Source of the DNA: Pseudomonadota bacterium
GTDB taxonomy: Bacteria > Pseudomonadota > Gammaproteobacteria > Xanthomonadales > Xanthomonadaceae
DNA length: 64,000 nt
Reading direction: 5' to 3'
Assembly (NCBI GenBank): GCA_023388355.1
Contig: JAEWGI010000071.1
Coordinates: forward strand, 1-64,000
This document shows, in pieces, positions 25,943 through 34,101 of the stretch (positions are counted from its first letter, which is position 1; each line of letters opens with the position of its first letter). Position numbers and translations under genes: made by a program. The notes under the pieces are model-generated. The model was not told where the DNA came from. It saw nothing but the letters and a program-made list of their open reading frames with translations, and ran no database searches.

Positions 25943-27696
25943 ACAGCCAGAGCGATTCGGGCGGCGAGCGCAGCGCCCTGGGTTTGCTCGCCGATTCGGG
26001 GAATCCGAGGTTCGAGTGGACGCTGTCCAGCACGACGCTCAACGACATGGTCCGCCTGGTGGTACAGGACAAGATCCTGCCGGTCATCTTCGTTCCCGGA
26101 ATCATGGGCTCGAACCTGATGAGCAACGACCGGAACCAGGACAAAGTCTGGCGCCTGGACAACACCTTCGGTGCACCCTTGGGCCTGGCAAGGCGAATGA
26201 GCTTCAGTGGGCCCGCCGCGCGCCAGAGAATGATGCATCCGGCGCGGACCGCCGTGGACGCGCGAGGCGCGGTTCCAGGAAAGCCCGTGGGATCGGTGTC
26301 GCGCAAAGAGCAGTACCGGGACGACCGGTTCTGGGGGGAAATCTCCGAGGGCAGCTACCACGAGTTCCTGCTGTGGCTGGAGGAAAGGCTCAATGGCCAG
26401 GGAACCAACCCCGCCACCTGGCAGGACTTCTACTACACGGCGGTAAGCGCCGCGCCCGTGCCGGGACAGCGCAGGCCCGAGCCCGTCCTGCATCCGGGCA
26501 TCGCCATGCGGATGCGGGAATTCGACCCGCGCAGCTATGTCGAATCGGCCAATGGCGGTCTCGCAACGCAGGAACCGGTCATGTCCGACGACCTGCTCAA
26601 GCGGTCCAAATTCAAGATGCCGGTCTACGCCTGCGGCTACAACTGGCTGGAATCCAACTCCGTGGCGGCCGACCGCCTGCGGAGCAGGATCAATGCGGTC
26701 ATCAACGCGAACAACCGCAACGGGTTCAAGTGCGACCAGGTCCTGCTCATCACCCATTCGATGGGCGGCCTGGTCGCCCGCCGCTGCGCACAGCTGTCCG
26801 GCATGCAGGACAAGATTGCGGGTATTGTCCACGGCGTGATGCCGGCGATCGGAGCCGCGGTCGCCTACCGGCGCTGCAAGGTCGGCATGAGGGACGAGAG
26901 CTTCGTTGCCGGTCTGGTCATCGGCAGCAATGGGCGGGAAGTCACCGCGGTGTTCTCCCAGGCCCCCGGCGCCCTGCAGCTCCTTCCCACCGCGGAATAC
27001 CAGCGCGGTTGGCTGGAGCTCAAGGATGCGGACGGCCGGGAGATCGAGTCCTGGCCGTCGGCGGATCCCTACTCGGAGATCTATCTGCGGCGCGATCGAT
27101 GGTGGGGGCTCGTCCGCCCCGAGTGGCTGCGACCCAATGGCGGGCGTCCGCTGTCATGGGACGAGTACACGCAGAACATCAGTGTGGCGAAGGCCTTCCA
27201 TCAGCAGATCAAGGGCAAATACCACGGCACCAGCTACGTGTACTACGGCGCGGATCCGGAGGTCGCGAGCTTCGAGCGGGTGAAGTGGCAGATGAAGCGG
27301 GGATTGGTGCCGGATCGTGCTGCTCCGCCGACGGGTCAACAGGTGCGTGATCTTGGCTTCGACGGCATCAGGGATTCCGGATCCCAGCCACTCTACGTTG
27401 GCGGACAGACCGAGTATGTGCGTGGCTATGGCGGCGCCATGGGAGCCGGTGGAACAGCCTACGAAACGAGCTACTGGGAGATCAGCGCCGCCATGCAGGA
27501 TGGCGGCGGCGATGGCACGGTGCCGACGAGCTCGGGACGGGCGCCGCTGTTGGGTGCGAGTTCCCCAGGCAGCATCCGGCAGCAGTTCCGGATGCACGGA
27601 TTCGAACACGAACCGTCGTACAAGAACGGACAGGCCCAGTTCGCGACCCTGTTCTCCATCCAGAAAATTGCTGCCCTCGCAAAGCTCGCGACGTGA
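25939..27696 (+). CDS. Tle4-like T6SS phospholipase effector
   Basis: This 585-residue alpha/beta hydrolase has a PGAP1/LCAT-like opening (ILPVIFVPGIMGSNL, 47-60). The nucleophile is S274 in LLITHSMGGLVAR, and likely triad partners are D525 (GDGTVP) and H557 (FEHEPSY). Tle4 effectors such as TplE of Pseudomonas aeruginosa have a PGAP1-like domain and attack membrane lipids from the periplasm. Two observations agree on Tle4: this domain type and a Tli4-like lipoprotein encoded directly downstream with a four-base overlap. There is no signal peptide, as expected for T6SS cargo. It is probably carried by the tail of VgrG-1. Confidence 0.8.
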   Translation: MNSQSDSGGERSALGLLADSGNPRFEWTLSSTTLNDMVRLVVQDKILPVIFVPGIMGSNLMSNDRNQDKVWRLDNTFGAPLGLARRMSFSGPAARQRMMHPARTAVDARGAVPGKPVGSVSRKEQYRDDRFWGEISEGSYHEFLLWLEERLNGQGTNPATWQDFYYTAVSAAPVPGQRRPEPVLHPGIAMRMREFDPRSYVESANGGLATQEPVMSDDLLKRSKFKMPVYACGYNWLESNSVAADRLRSRINAVINANNRNGFKCDQVLLITHSMGGLVARRCAQLSGMQDKIAGIVHGVMPAIGAAVAYRRCKVGMRDESFVAGLVIGSNGREVTAVFSQAPGALQLLPTAEYQRGWLELKDADGREIESWPSADPYSEIYLRRDRWWGLVRPEWLRPNGGRPLSWDEYTQNISVAKAFHQQIKGKYHGTSYVYYGADPEVASFERVKWQMKRGLVPDRAAPPTGQQVRDLGFDGIRDSGSQPLYVGGQTEYVRGYGGAMGAGGTAYETSYWEISAAMQDGGGDGTVPTSSGRAPLLGASSPGSIRQQFRMHGFEHEPSYKNGQAQFATLFSIQKIAALAKLAT

Positions 27697-28715
27697 ACTC
27701 GTCCTTGCGCTCGGCGATCCTGTGTCTTGCGACTCTGCTTGTCGCTGGATGCTCGGGCAACGGCGAGAATCTTGACATGGCAACCGAACAGGATTTCGAG
27801 ATGCAAAGCATCTGCGTCGGACGTTACGTTATCGACATACCCACCCAGCTCAGACGGCAGAAGAGGCCTGTCGACGGCGGCGGCGATGCGACGTTCTATT
27901 TCGGACACGACGAGAATTTCACCAAGATCGACGCCGCCGCCTTGGATGCGGGCGGCAGAGAGTCCTTCGAATCGGCCATTCTCGCGCGTGAAGCGCAGCT
28001 GAGAGAGAAAGAGAACTTCTCGACGAACGGCCCCATGTTCGTCGCACGCGAGCAGATCAGCTCAGGTGTCGAGCTGATATCGTCGTACGCCAGCGTCGAC
28101 CTGACGGAAGCCCTTCGTCTGGAAGTGCATACGCTCGTCCAGGACGACCACATCGTACTGGCCCAGACCGCATACTCCGCCGACAAAGCGCCTGCGATCC
28201 ACTCCGGGTTGCTCGCCATGCTCCCGTCGGTGCGGGCTTTGGCAGCGGAGGCTCCCGGTTTCTGCGTCGGGGGCGCCGTATTCGACCTTGGCCAGGATTA
28301 CGAGGAAGCGGAGATCAGCTATGCCGGAAGCGTGGATGGCGTGCCGGTCAGGCTGCAGTTCGATATCAACACCTTCCCGCGCGCAGCGGACGAGCCATCC
28401 CTGGTGGAGCGCGGAGAAGCGAATCTTGCAGGTCTCGGCATCCGGCCGAGCAAGCTCCGCGCAGGGCCCCGGACTCTTGCCGGCGATGCCGGCGAGGAAT
28501 GGTTGGGGGCGTTCTCCGCAGACGGTCGGCGGCTGCACGGGTTCTACGCGGAAACGAACACGCGAACACCCAGCAGAACGACCCCCAATCTGCTGGTGAG
28601 TTTCTATACCGGCGACGAGGAGGCGGCTGCCAGCCCGGAGGAAATGAAGGATGAAGTGGCGGTCGCGCTATGGGAGGAAATGCTGGCTTCCCTCAGGAAG
28701 CGGCCGGAAACCTGA
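27693..28715 (+). CDS. Tli4-like periplasmic immunity lipoprotein
   Basis: This is a 340-residue protein with a lipoprotein signal (CLATLLVAGC, lipid-modified C20). Two related halves start SICVGRYVIDIPTQL and FCVGGAVFDLGQDY, the pattern of Tli4 immunity proteins. It begins with a GTG that overlaps the lipase stop by four bases. Anchored in the periplasm, it would bind and block incoming sister-cell Tle4-like lipase. The following 148 bases to the convergent gene contain no evident frame or strong terminator. Confidence 0.8.
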   Translation: MNSSLRSAILCLATLLVAGCSGNGENLDMATEQDFEMQSICVGRYVIDIPTQLRRQKRPVDGGGDATFYFGHDENFTKIDAAALDAGGRESFESAILAREAQLREKENFSTNGPMFVAREQISSGVELISSYASVDLTEALRLEVHTLVQDDHIVLAQTAYSADKAPAIHSGLLAMLPSVRALAAEAPGFCVGGAVFDLGQDYEEAEISYAGSVDGVPVRLQFDINTFPRAADEPSLVERGEANLAGLGIRPSKLRAGPRTLAGDAGEEWLGAFSADGRRLHGFYAETNTRTPSRTTPNLLVSFYTGDEEAAASPEEMKDEVAVALWEEMLASLRKRPET

Positions 28716-28863
28716 GTACCAAGTCGGCATCATCAATCGGACTCGCTGAACTGACATTCTTGAGCCCTTTCGCTGGAAGATTTGCCAGAAGCTCTACTTT
28801 TTGAGATGCCCGGCATCAGCGGGGGGCTTATGCACTCAGCCCATGCGGTTGAGGGCTCACCGA

Positions 28864-29970
28864 CTACGAGCCACGCTCCAGCCAAGTGCCAACGGTGAGG
28901 ATCAGGAACATGCTGCCGTATATGAGCGTCGAGAACGCTGCTGCGGCCAGCCACCGACGTCTGAGGTGTGGCAGCCGGCCTTCCCATGCCGCCCTTTCCT
29001 CCTCCGTGGCTGTACGGGTGCGGTATGGATTCTCGCCCTTCCATTGCATGGCTTCGCGCAGCTCGGGCGGATACTCCGGGCGTGGTGCCGTGCGCTGCAC
29101 CCAGAGAGCACAACGCTCGGTCCAGTAGCCCACGCCCCCCCAGAACCAGGTGTAGATCTTGTTGAAGATGCCCGGCTTCAGCCGGTGGTGCTCGTCCACC
29201 ATGTCCTGAAGCAAAAGACGATCCATACGCGCATGGTCGGCTCGAGCGTCCTGTAGCGGCGGCATCGGATCGACCGGTGGCAGATCCTCCGGCATACCAT
29301 CCATATAGGTGCGGATGAACTCCCAGACTTCTTCTGGGCGCTCGGCCGGGAACAGCGGCGGGGCTGGGTTCACCTGATCGGCAATCCGGCGGGTCCCCGG
29401 CACCAGTTTTGCCAGGCCCAAATTGAAGAACGTCGCAGATCCGGCTGTGGTGATGATGGCGGAGCGAAATACCGCCGGATGCAACTCATCGTAATCGAGC
29501 ACCATCCATTCGCGTTTGCGGTCTACCCAGCAGTAGAACTTGCGCAATGTGCGGCTGAGAATGACTGGTGGCGCCAATGGCGCGCGCGCAGAGCGGAACG
29601 CCCAGATCCCAAAGCCTAAAGTCAAGCCACCTACTACTGTCCAGAAGAGTGTCCAGAAAATCAAATCAAATGCCATGCTCTCTGGGGAAACCTCCCTGGA
29701 CTCCAGCAAGAGGGGCCCGAACATGAGAACAAGTGTCAGAAAGAACCATGCGCCATAAAATACCCCCATTCCACGGTTCGAAACGCTCGCGTGAGGCACG
29801 AACTCAATATAGGCGGGATTGATCGCCTGCAACGCACCATGCGCCAAAGGAGATCTCTCTGCCGGATCGGTGCCCCGGGGCAACAACAGTCCCCAGCCCC
29901 CCCCCTGTTCTGGGAGCTCCTTCATTCCGAGGAGGAGATCCCGCGCCGCCTTGCTTGCGCTTCGACTCAT
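28864..29970 (-). CDS. DUF6708 membrane protein, probable immunity partner of the VasX-like toxin
   Basis: This 368-residue protein has two central membrane segments (about 72-90, AWFFLTLVLMFGPLLL, and 104-125) and a C-terminal one (about 345-363), with a large cytoplasmic-type domain between (FYCWVDRKREWMVLDYDELH). I assign it to DUF6708, proteins found next to T6SS toxins. Its start overlaps the toxin stop by four bases. Immunity to pore-forming VasX-type toxins is expected to be an inner-membrane protein, which fits. A second, accessory effector role cannot be excluded. Confidence 0.6.
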   Translation of the reverse strand: MSRSASKAARDLLLGMKELPEQGGGWGLLLPRGTDPAERSPLAHGALQAINPAYIEFVPHASVSNRGMGVFYGAWFFLTLVLMFGPLLLESREVSPESMAFDLIFWTLFWTVVGGLTLGFGIWAFRSARAPLAPPVILSRTLRKFYCWVDRKREWMVLDYDELHPAVFRSAIITTAGSATFFNLGLAKLVPGTRRIADQVNPAPPLFPAERPEEVWEFIRTYMDGMPEDLPPVDPMPPLQDARADHARMDRLLLQDMVDEHHRLKPGIFNKIYTWFWGGVGYWTERCALWVQRTAPRPEYPPELREAMQWKGENPYRTRTATEEERAAWEGRLPHLRRRWLAAAAFSTLIYGSMFLILTVGTWLERGS

Positions 29971-32900
29971 CGAGATGCTGCCGGGAAGCGCAGCACCGTT
30001 TCCAACGCCGGCAAGTTGTGTTGGTCCGGCTTGTAGATCAGTTCCATCCCGAAATCGTCCACGTCCACGTAGCGCTTGTCAGTACCAAGCAGGCGTCCAA
30101 GGAAGTTTGCAATGCCAACGCCCATGCCGCCGCTGCCCAAGCGGCCGGTGACGTAGGCTGCACCGCTTTCGTCCACTTCGATCGTGGGTTCACCACTGCC
30201 GCCAGTCAGTCTCAATCTCTCACGGAACCGATTTTTCTCAAGTTCGCCATCTTCATACTGAAAGCTAGACACCTCCATTCGCTCTCCGTTGACGTAGCCG
30301 TAGAACGTTACGGCCAACGATGTCCCTTCGGCATAACGCGGCAGCGCAATGGTGTAAGTAGACACCTCAGATCCGGCGCGCGCGCTGCGCATGCTGTCAA
30401 ACATGGCCTGTGCGACCAGGGTGATGCGCTGGAGCTGGTATAGCTCGTCGTTGACATCAACGAACGGAAGCACCGCCGCACCCGCTCCATCGACGAAAGG
30501 GTTCTTCTTGAGATGATCGCCGTTGATGCGCGCGCGCCTGCCGAACACGCTGTTGTCCAGCCAGTACTCGACGAGCGAGAGTTCATTGTCGTCTGTCCCG
30601 AAGGCTTGGATAGCGCAGTAGACCGCTAACCCCAAGAAGGCGATGGCCAGCAACACCCATCCCACTGGTCCCATGGTTATACCCAGCACCGTTGCGCTGG
30701 CCGCTCCACCGGTCGCCACCGAGATGCCGGTTGCAGCCAAGCCGAAGCCAGCAACGCTACCCGCTATCGCTGCGACGCCTGAGCCGAGCGACCAGAAAGC
30801 GGAGTCGTAATCGCCTCTTGATCCTTTTCCTCCTGCTTGGAATATTGAGTACGCCCCGTCTGTCAATCCTGCCCACATCCCTAGATGTGCAGCAGCCTTC
30901 ATCAAAACGATACGCCCGGCTGTAGCCTGTGCGCTTCGTAACGCCTGCGCCGCCACCACCAATTCCATCCCTGCACCGGACGCCGCCAGTATCGAGCTGA
31001 CAAGCTTCGTGCCATCTCCAACATCTCCTTCCCCTTGTTTGAATTTCACAAGTGCGCCATAGAACCCGTGCGCCTGGAACACAAGCGCAACTGAACTGAG
31101 CATCATGTCCGCGCGCAGGGATATACGGTTGAGATGGTTGCGTAGTACGGGGTTGTCGGGGGGCACTCGGGACGGAATGGTGGTATCGATCTCGTTCATC
31201 CCGAATGCGCGCATTGCTGCGGCATCGAAGTTGACGCCGGCTTCCACCTTGTTGACGACCCAGAATACCACCGACGCAGTCTCGGCCTGACTGCCTGGTG
31301 CGGCATAGAGCACAGCACCGTTGACTGACTGCGAGAGGCTCCAGCCACCCTTGAAGTGCCCGCGGGTGCGCATGTACTCCCCGCCGTCCAGCATCGGGCC
31401 TACGCTGACTGCAGCGCGCGCATCAATCCTCACCGGTCCGGTCATGACCTCCATGATCCATTCCCGGATCCGCTCCCAGGTGCCACGCACCACCACCGGC
31501 CGCGGCACCAGGTCGTCGCGCACCAGCCCGGCAATGGTGATCCGTCGCAGCAAACGGTGGTAACGCTCGGGATTGCTCTCCAGCAGGTTCGCCATCACGT
31601 TCGATGCAGTTTCGATCAACGCGCTGGTGGCCGCGTTGGCGGCGCGTTCCAGGCGAATCTGCTGTCGCAGGTTGTTCAGTGTCTCAATGGCCCCCATGCG
31701 GCCATCATTGCCGACCAGCAACTCGGCCGCCAAGGACTTGGCGTTCTTCACTGCGTCCAGGCTTTGTCCGAAATCAGGGGGCGCGGCCTGCATAAGCTCC
31801 TGCACCCCTTTATGCTGGGCGGACAGCGCCCGACTCAGCCAGTTGTTCTCGTCGGTGTCGTCCAGCGCGAGCACCGCATCCCAGACCTGTTCGCGCTCAT
31901 CCTTGCACAGCCCAGAACCTGCCACGCACCATGCAACCATCTGCTCATGGTCTGCGGCGCTGGTGGCATCGTCGGGATCGAAATCGAAGCGCTGGATATC
32001 CTTCCAGCGCTTCGACTCTTTCACCGTCACGTAGTCCTGGCTGATCCGTGTTGCCCAGTCCAGCAGCGACTTGAACTGGCCGGACTCGGCACGCGCCTCT
32101 TGCCAGGCGGCCTGATCGATATGTCTCAGGTATCGCTCAGGTCCATAGTTGCGGTTCCACCAGGGGCCCGGGTTTGCTTCAGCGCTGGCGCGCAATCCTT
32201 CGATCACATCCGCGACTACGCGGCGACGCGCACGATCAGGATCGCCCATACCTGCCGTCAGGGCTGCGTTCGCCGCAACCTGACTACGCGAAAAGTTCAG
32301 TTGGGCAGTGACGCCCACGGTATCGTCCAGCAGCAGGATGATGCCGGTCGGCGTGTCGGTTCCGGCCGAAATTCGCGCCATCTCGCTCGCCAGGTCGGCC
32401 CCGGGATCCGTGGGCATTGACGGTACCTGCACCGACGGACTGCGTGCATGCAGTGGTTCGACCAAGGACTTGTTGATCTCCGCGACGACTGTTGATGGGG
32501 CGTAGTCGGCAACGTAATTGCTGAGGTTGGACACCATCCTGCGCGAGTTGGGGATCGGGCTTCCGCCACCCAGTGCTCCTCCCGATGCGGCATAGGCCAC
32601 GTCGAGCCGCGCCATCCGCTGGGTACGGCAGCCGTTGGTATCGTCCGCGTAGTCCTTCAACACCTGCGGCGTCCAGCGATAGCGGCTGTAGGCGATCCAG
32701 ACTTCCGGCGTCTTCGCAGGGTCCAGCGAGAACATCTGACGCATTGCGCTGTGGTTCGAGCTGCGGAAGCAGGTCGCGGGTAACGGCGGCTGGGTGGGCA
32801 ATTCCGCTGGCGGCATCTTGCGCAATTGGCCGGCCGCATCTACTGCATAGCTGATCCATGCAGGCGTGGCTGGATCAAAGATATACAGGTAGCCCGCCGG

Positions 32901-33164
32901 GAGGGCCCGCATGACATGCCAGTGGTGGGTCAGGTCCTGCGAGGTGAGTGCGTTGTCAAGGCCGGTTAAGGCCGTGCGCAGCTCTGGCGAGAACATGGTC
33001 GCAGCCAAACCATCCGGGCGCATGGCGTTGGGCAACACGGTAGACACGGCTGGAAGGATGGCCAAGCCCGTCGCCACTTCGCAGGCGCACTGGCCGCCTG
33101 CGCTTCCAGCAGGCGTGACTGCCGCTGCGTGCGCCATCGCCTGCGACAAACCCGAATCAGCCAT
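29967..33164 (-). CDS. VasX-like T6SS pore-forming effector (BTH_I2691-type)
   Basis: This is a 1065-residue protein. The N-terminus has the C-x-C-containing CEVATGLAILPAVSTVLP motif and a domain (HHWHVMRALPAGYLYIF) typical of the VasX/BTH_I2691 effector family. A long helical middle follows. Hydrophobic segments cluster at about 685-855 (for example SSVALVFQAHGFYGALV and GPVGWVLLAIAFLGLAVYC), the expected pore-forming region. VasX of Vibrio cholerae depolarises target membranes. The gene lies between a DUF4123 adaptor gene (overlap 8 bases) and the DUF6708 gene (overlap 4 bases), a complete VgrG-adaptor-toxin-immunity order. Confidence 0.8.
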   Translation of the reverse strand: MADSGLSQAMAHAAAVTPAGSAGGQCACEVATGLAILPAVSTVLPNAMRPDGLAATMFSPELRTALTGLDNALTSQDLTHHWHVMRALPAGYLYIFDPATPAWISYAVDAAGQLRKMPPAELPTQPPLPATCFRSSNHSAMRQMFSLDPAKTPEVWIAYSRYRWTPQVLKDYADDTNGCRTQRMARLDVAYAASGGALGGGSPIPNSRRMVSNLSNYVADYAPSTVVAEINKSLVEPLHARSPSVQVPSMPTDPGADLASEMARISAGTDTPTGIILLLDDTVGVTAQLNFSRSQVAANAALTAGMGDPDRARRRVVADVIEGLRASAEANPGPWWNRNYGPERYLRHIDQAAWQEARAESGQFKSLLDWATRISQDYVTVKESKRWKDIQRFDFDPDDATSAADHEQMVAWCVAGSGLCKDEREQVWDAVLALDDTDENNWLSRALSAQHKGVQELMQAAPPDFGQSLDAVKNAKSLAAELLVGNDGRMGAIETLNNLRQQIRLERAANAATSALIETASNVMANLLESNPERYHRLLRRITIAGLVRDDLVPRPVVVRGTWERIREWIMEVMTGPVRIDARAAVSVGPMLDGGEYMRTRGHFKGGWSLSQSVNGAVLYAAPGSQAETASVVFWVVNKVEAGVNFDAAAMRAFGMNEIDTTIPSRVPPDNPVLRNHLNRISLRADMMLSSVALVFQAHGFYGALVKFKQGEGDVGDGTKLVSSILAASGAGMELVVAAQALRSAQATAGRIVLMKAAAHLGMWAGLTDGAYSIFQAGGKGSRGDYDSAFWSLGSGVAAIAGSVAGFGLAATGISVATGGAASATVLGITMGPVGWVLLAIAFLGLAVYCAIQAFGTDDNELSLVEYWLDNSVFGRRARINGDHLKKNPFVDGAGAAVLPFVDVNDELYQLQRITLVAQAMFDSMRSARAGSEVSTYTIALPRYAEGTSLAVTFYGYVNGERMEVSSFQYEDGELEKNRFRERLRLTGGSGEPTIEVDESGAAYVTGRLGSGGMGVGIANFLGRLLGTDKRYVDVDDFGMELIYKPDQHNLPALETVLRFPAASR

Positions 33165-34101
33165 GATGAAGCTCTCCGTTTCCTTTCACTCTTGCGTCCG
33201 GATTGGCGCCAATCAGGCGCCCGCGAACCGCGTTCCATTCTTGCTCGCTGAACAATGACAATGCCTGCGTCGGAACATGTCCTTCACCCGCGGATCTACG
33301 CATCGCTGCCGCCACCTCCGCGTCGGCATCGAAGTTCGGGTGGACCAGGCAGGAGTGCAGTGCGAAGCCGACCTGGTCCAGGGGATCGGACACCCCCCAC
33401 TGCGTGCTGGCGCGCCGCAATGCCCCGATGATGGTGCGCAGGGTCTGGTCGTCAGTTGGATCTACCCGCTTGTCCTGCAACACGTTGAGCGTCGCGTGGA
33501 GCGGTTCGGCCAACAGCAGTGCCCCAATGTGTTCATCGTTTAGATGTGCGCCAACTGGATCCGGCGCAGGGTCGCGCGTCGCCTGCAATCCCTTGACGTG
33601 GGCATTCCGGCCGAGCCACCACCAGTCGGCTGCCGGCAACGCCAGCAGCTGGCCCGCCCGCTCTGTAAGCAGGTGCTGCAGCAGGTCCAGCGTGCGTGGG
33701 TCCCATATGCGGAGCGTACGTGCCCGGTCTTGCGCGCGTACCCGCGTATGGCGAACGAGATGGCCGGCGATCACCGCAGGCGGAAGCTCCGAAGCGATCC
33801 AGCCGCAGATACTGCGTCTGGATCCGTTATGAGGCGCTGCGCGCAGGGCTTCTTCCACCCCGACACGGACAGTGAGGTCAACGCGTTCGTCGCGTCCGAT
33901 TGCGCCAAGCCTTAGCAGGTAGGGGCGAAAATGCCGCGGCATGTCCGTGTGCCGGATCGCAAGCGATACCGCTTGATCCCGACCCTCACAGTCGGCAAGC
34001 GGATCGCTGATTGCGGGGTCGACCAGCACGTACCAGGCATTGCGGCCGCCGAGGCGTACGGAAAGCTCCGATCGCACCGTCTCGCACAAGTTCTCAAACA
34101 A
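33157..34101 (-). CDS. DUF4123 chaperone/adaptor (Tap/TEC) for the VasX-like effector
   Basis: This is a 314-residue protein with the DUF4123 opening NAWYVLVDPAISDPL and a core like RHFRPYLLRLG. DUF4123 adaptors hold an effector on its VgrG before firing; VasW plays this part for VasX. Its start overlaps the vgrG-2 stop and its stop overlaps the effector start by eight bases each, so the three are made together. The presence of a separate adaptor agrees with VgrG-2 lacking a C-terminal binding tail. Confidence 0.85.
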   Translation of the reverse strand: MFENLCETVRSELSVRLGGRNAWYVLVDPAISDPLADCEGRDQAVSLAIRHTDMPRHFRPYLLRLGAIGRDERVDLTVRVGVEEALRAAPHNGSRRSICGWIASELPPAVIAGHLVRHTRVRAQDRARTLRIWDPRTLDLLQHLLTERAGQLLALPAADWWWLGRNAHVKGLQATRDPAPDPVGAHLNDEHIGALLLAEPLHATLNVLQDKRVDPTDDQTLRTIIGALRRASTQWGVSDPLDQVGFALHSCLVHPNFDADAEVAAAMRRSAGEGHVPTQALSLFSEQEWNAVRGRLIGANPDARVKGNGELHHG

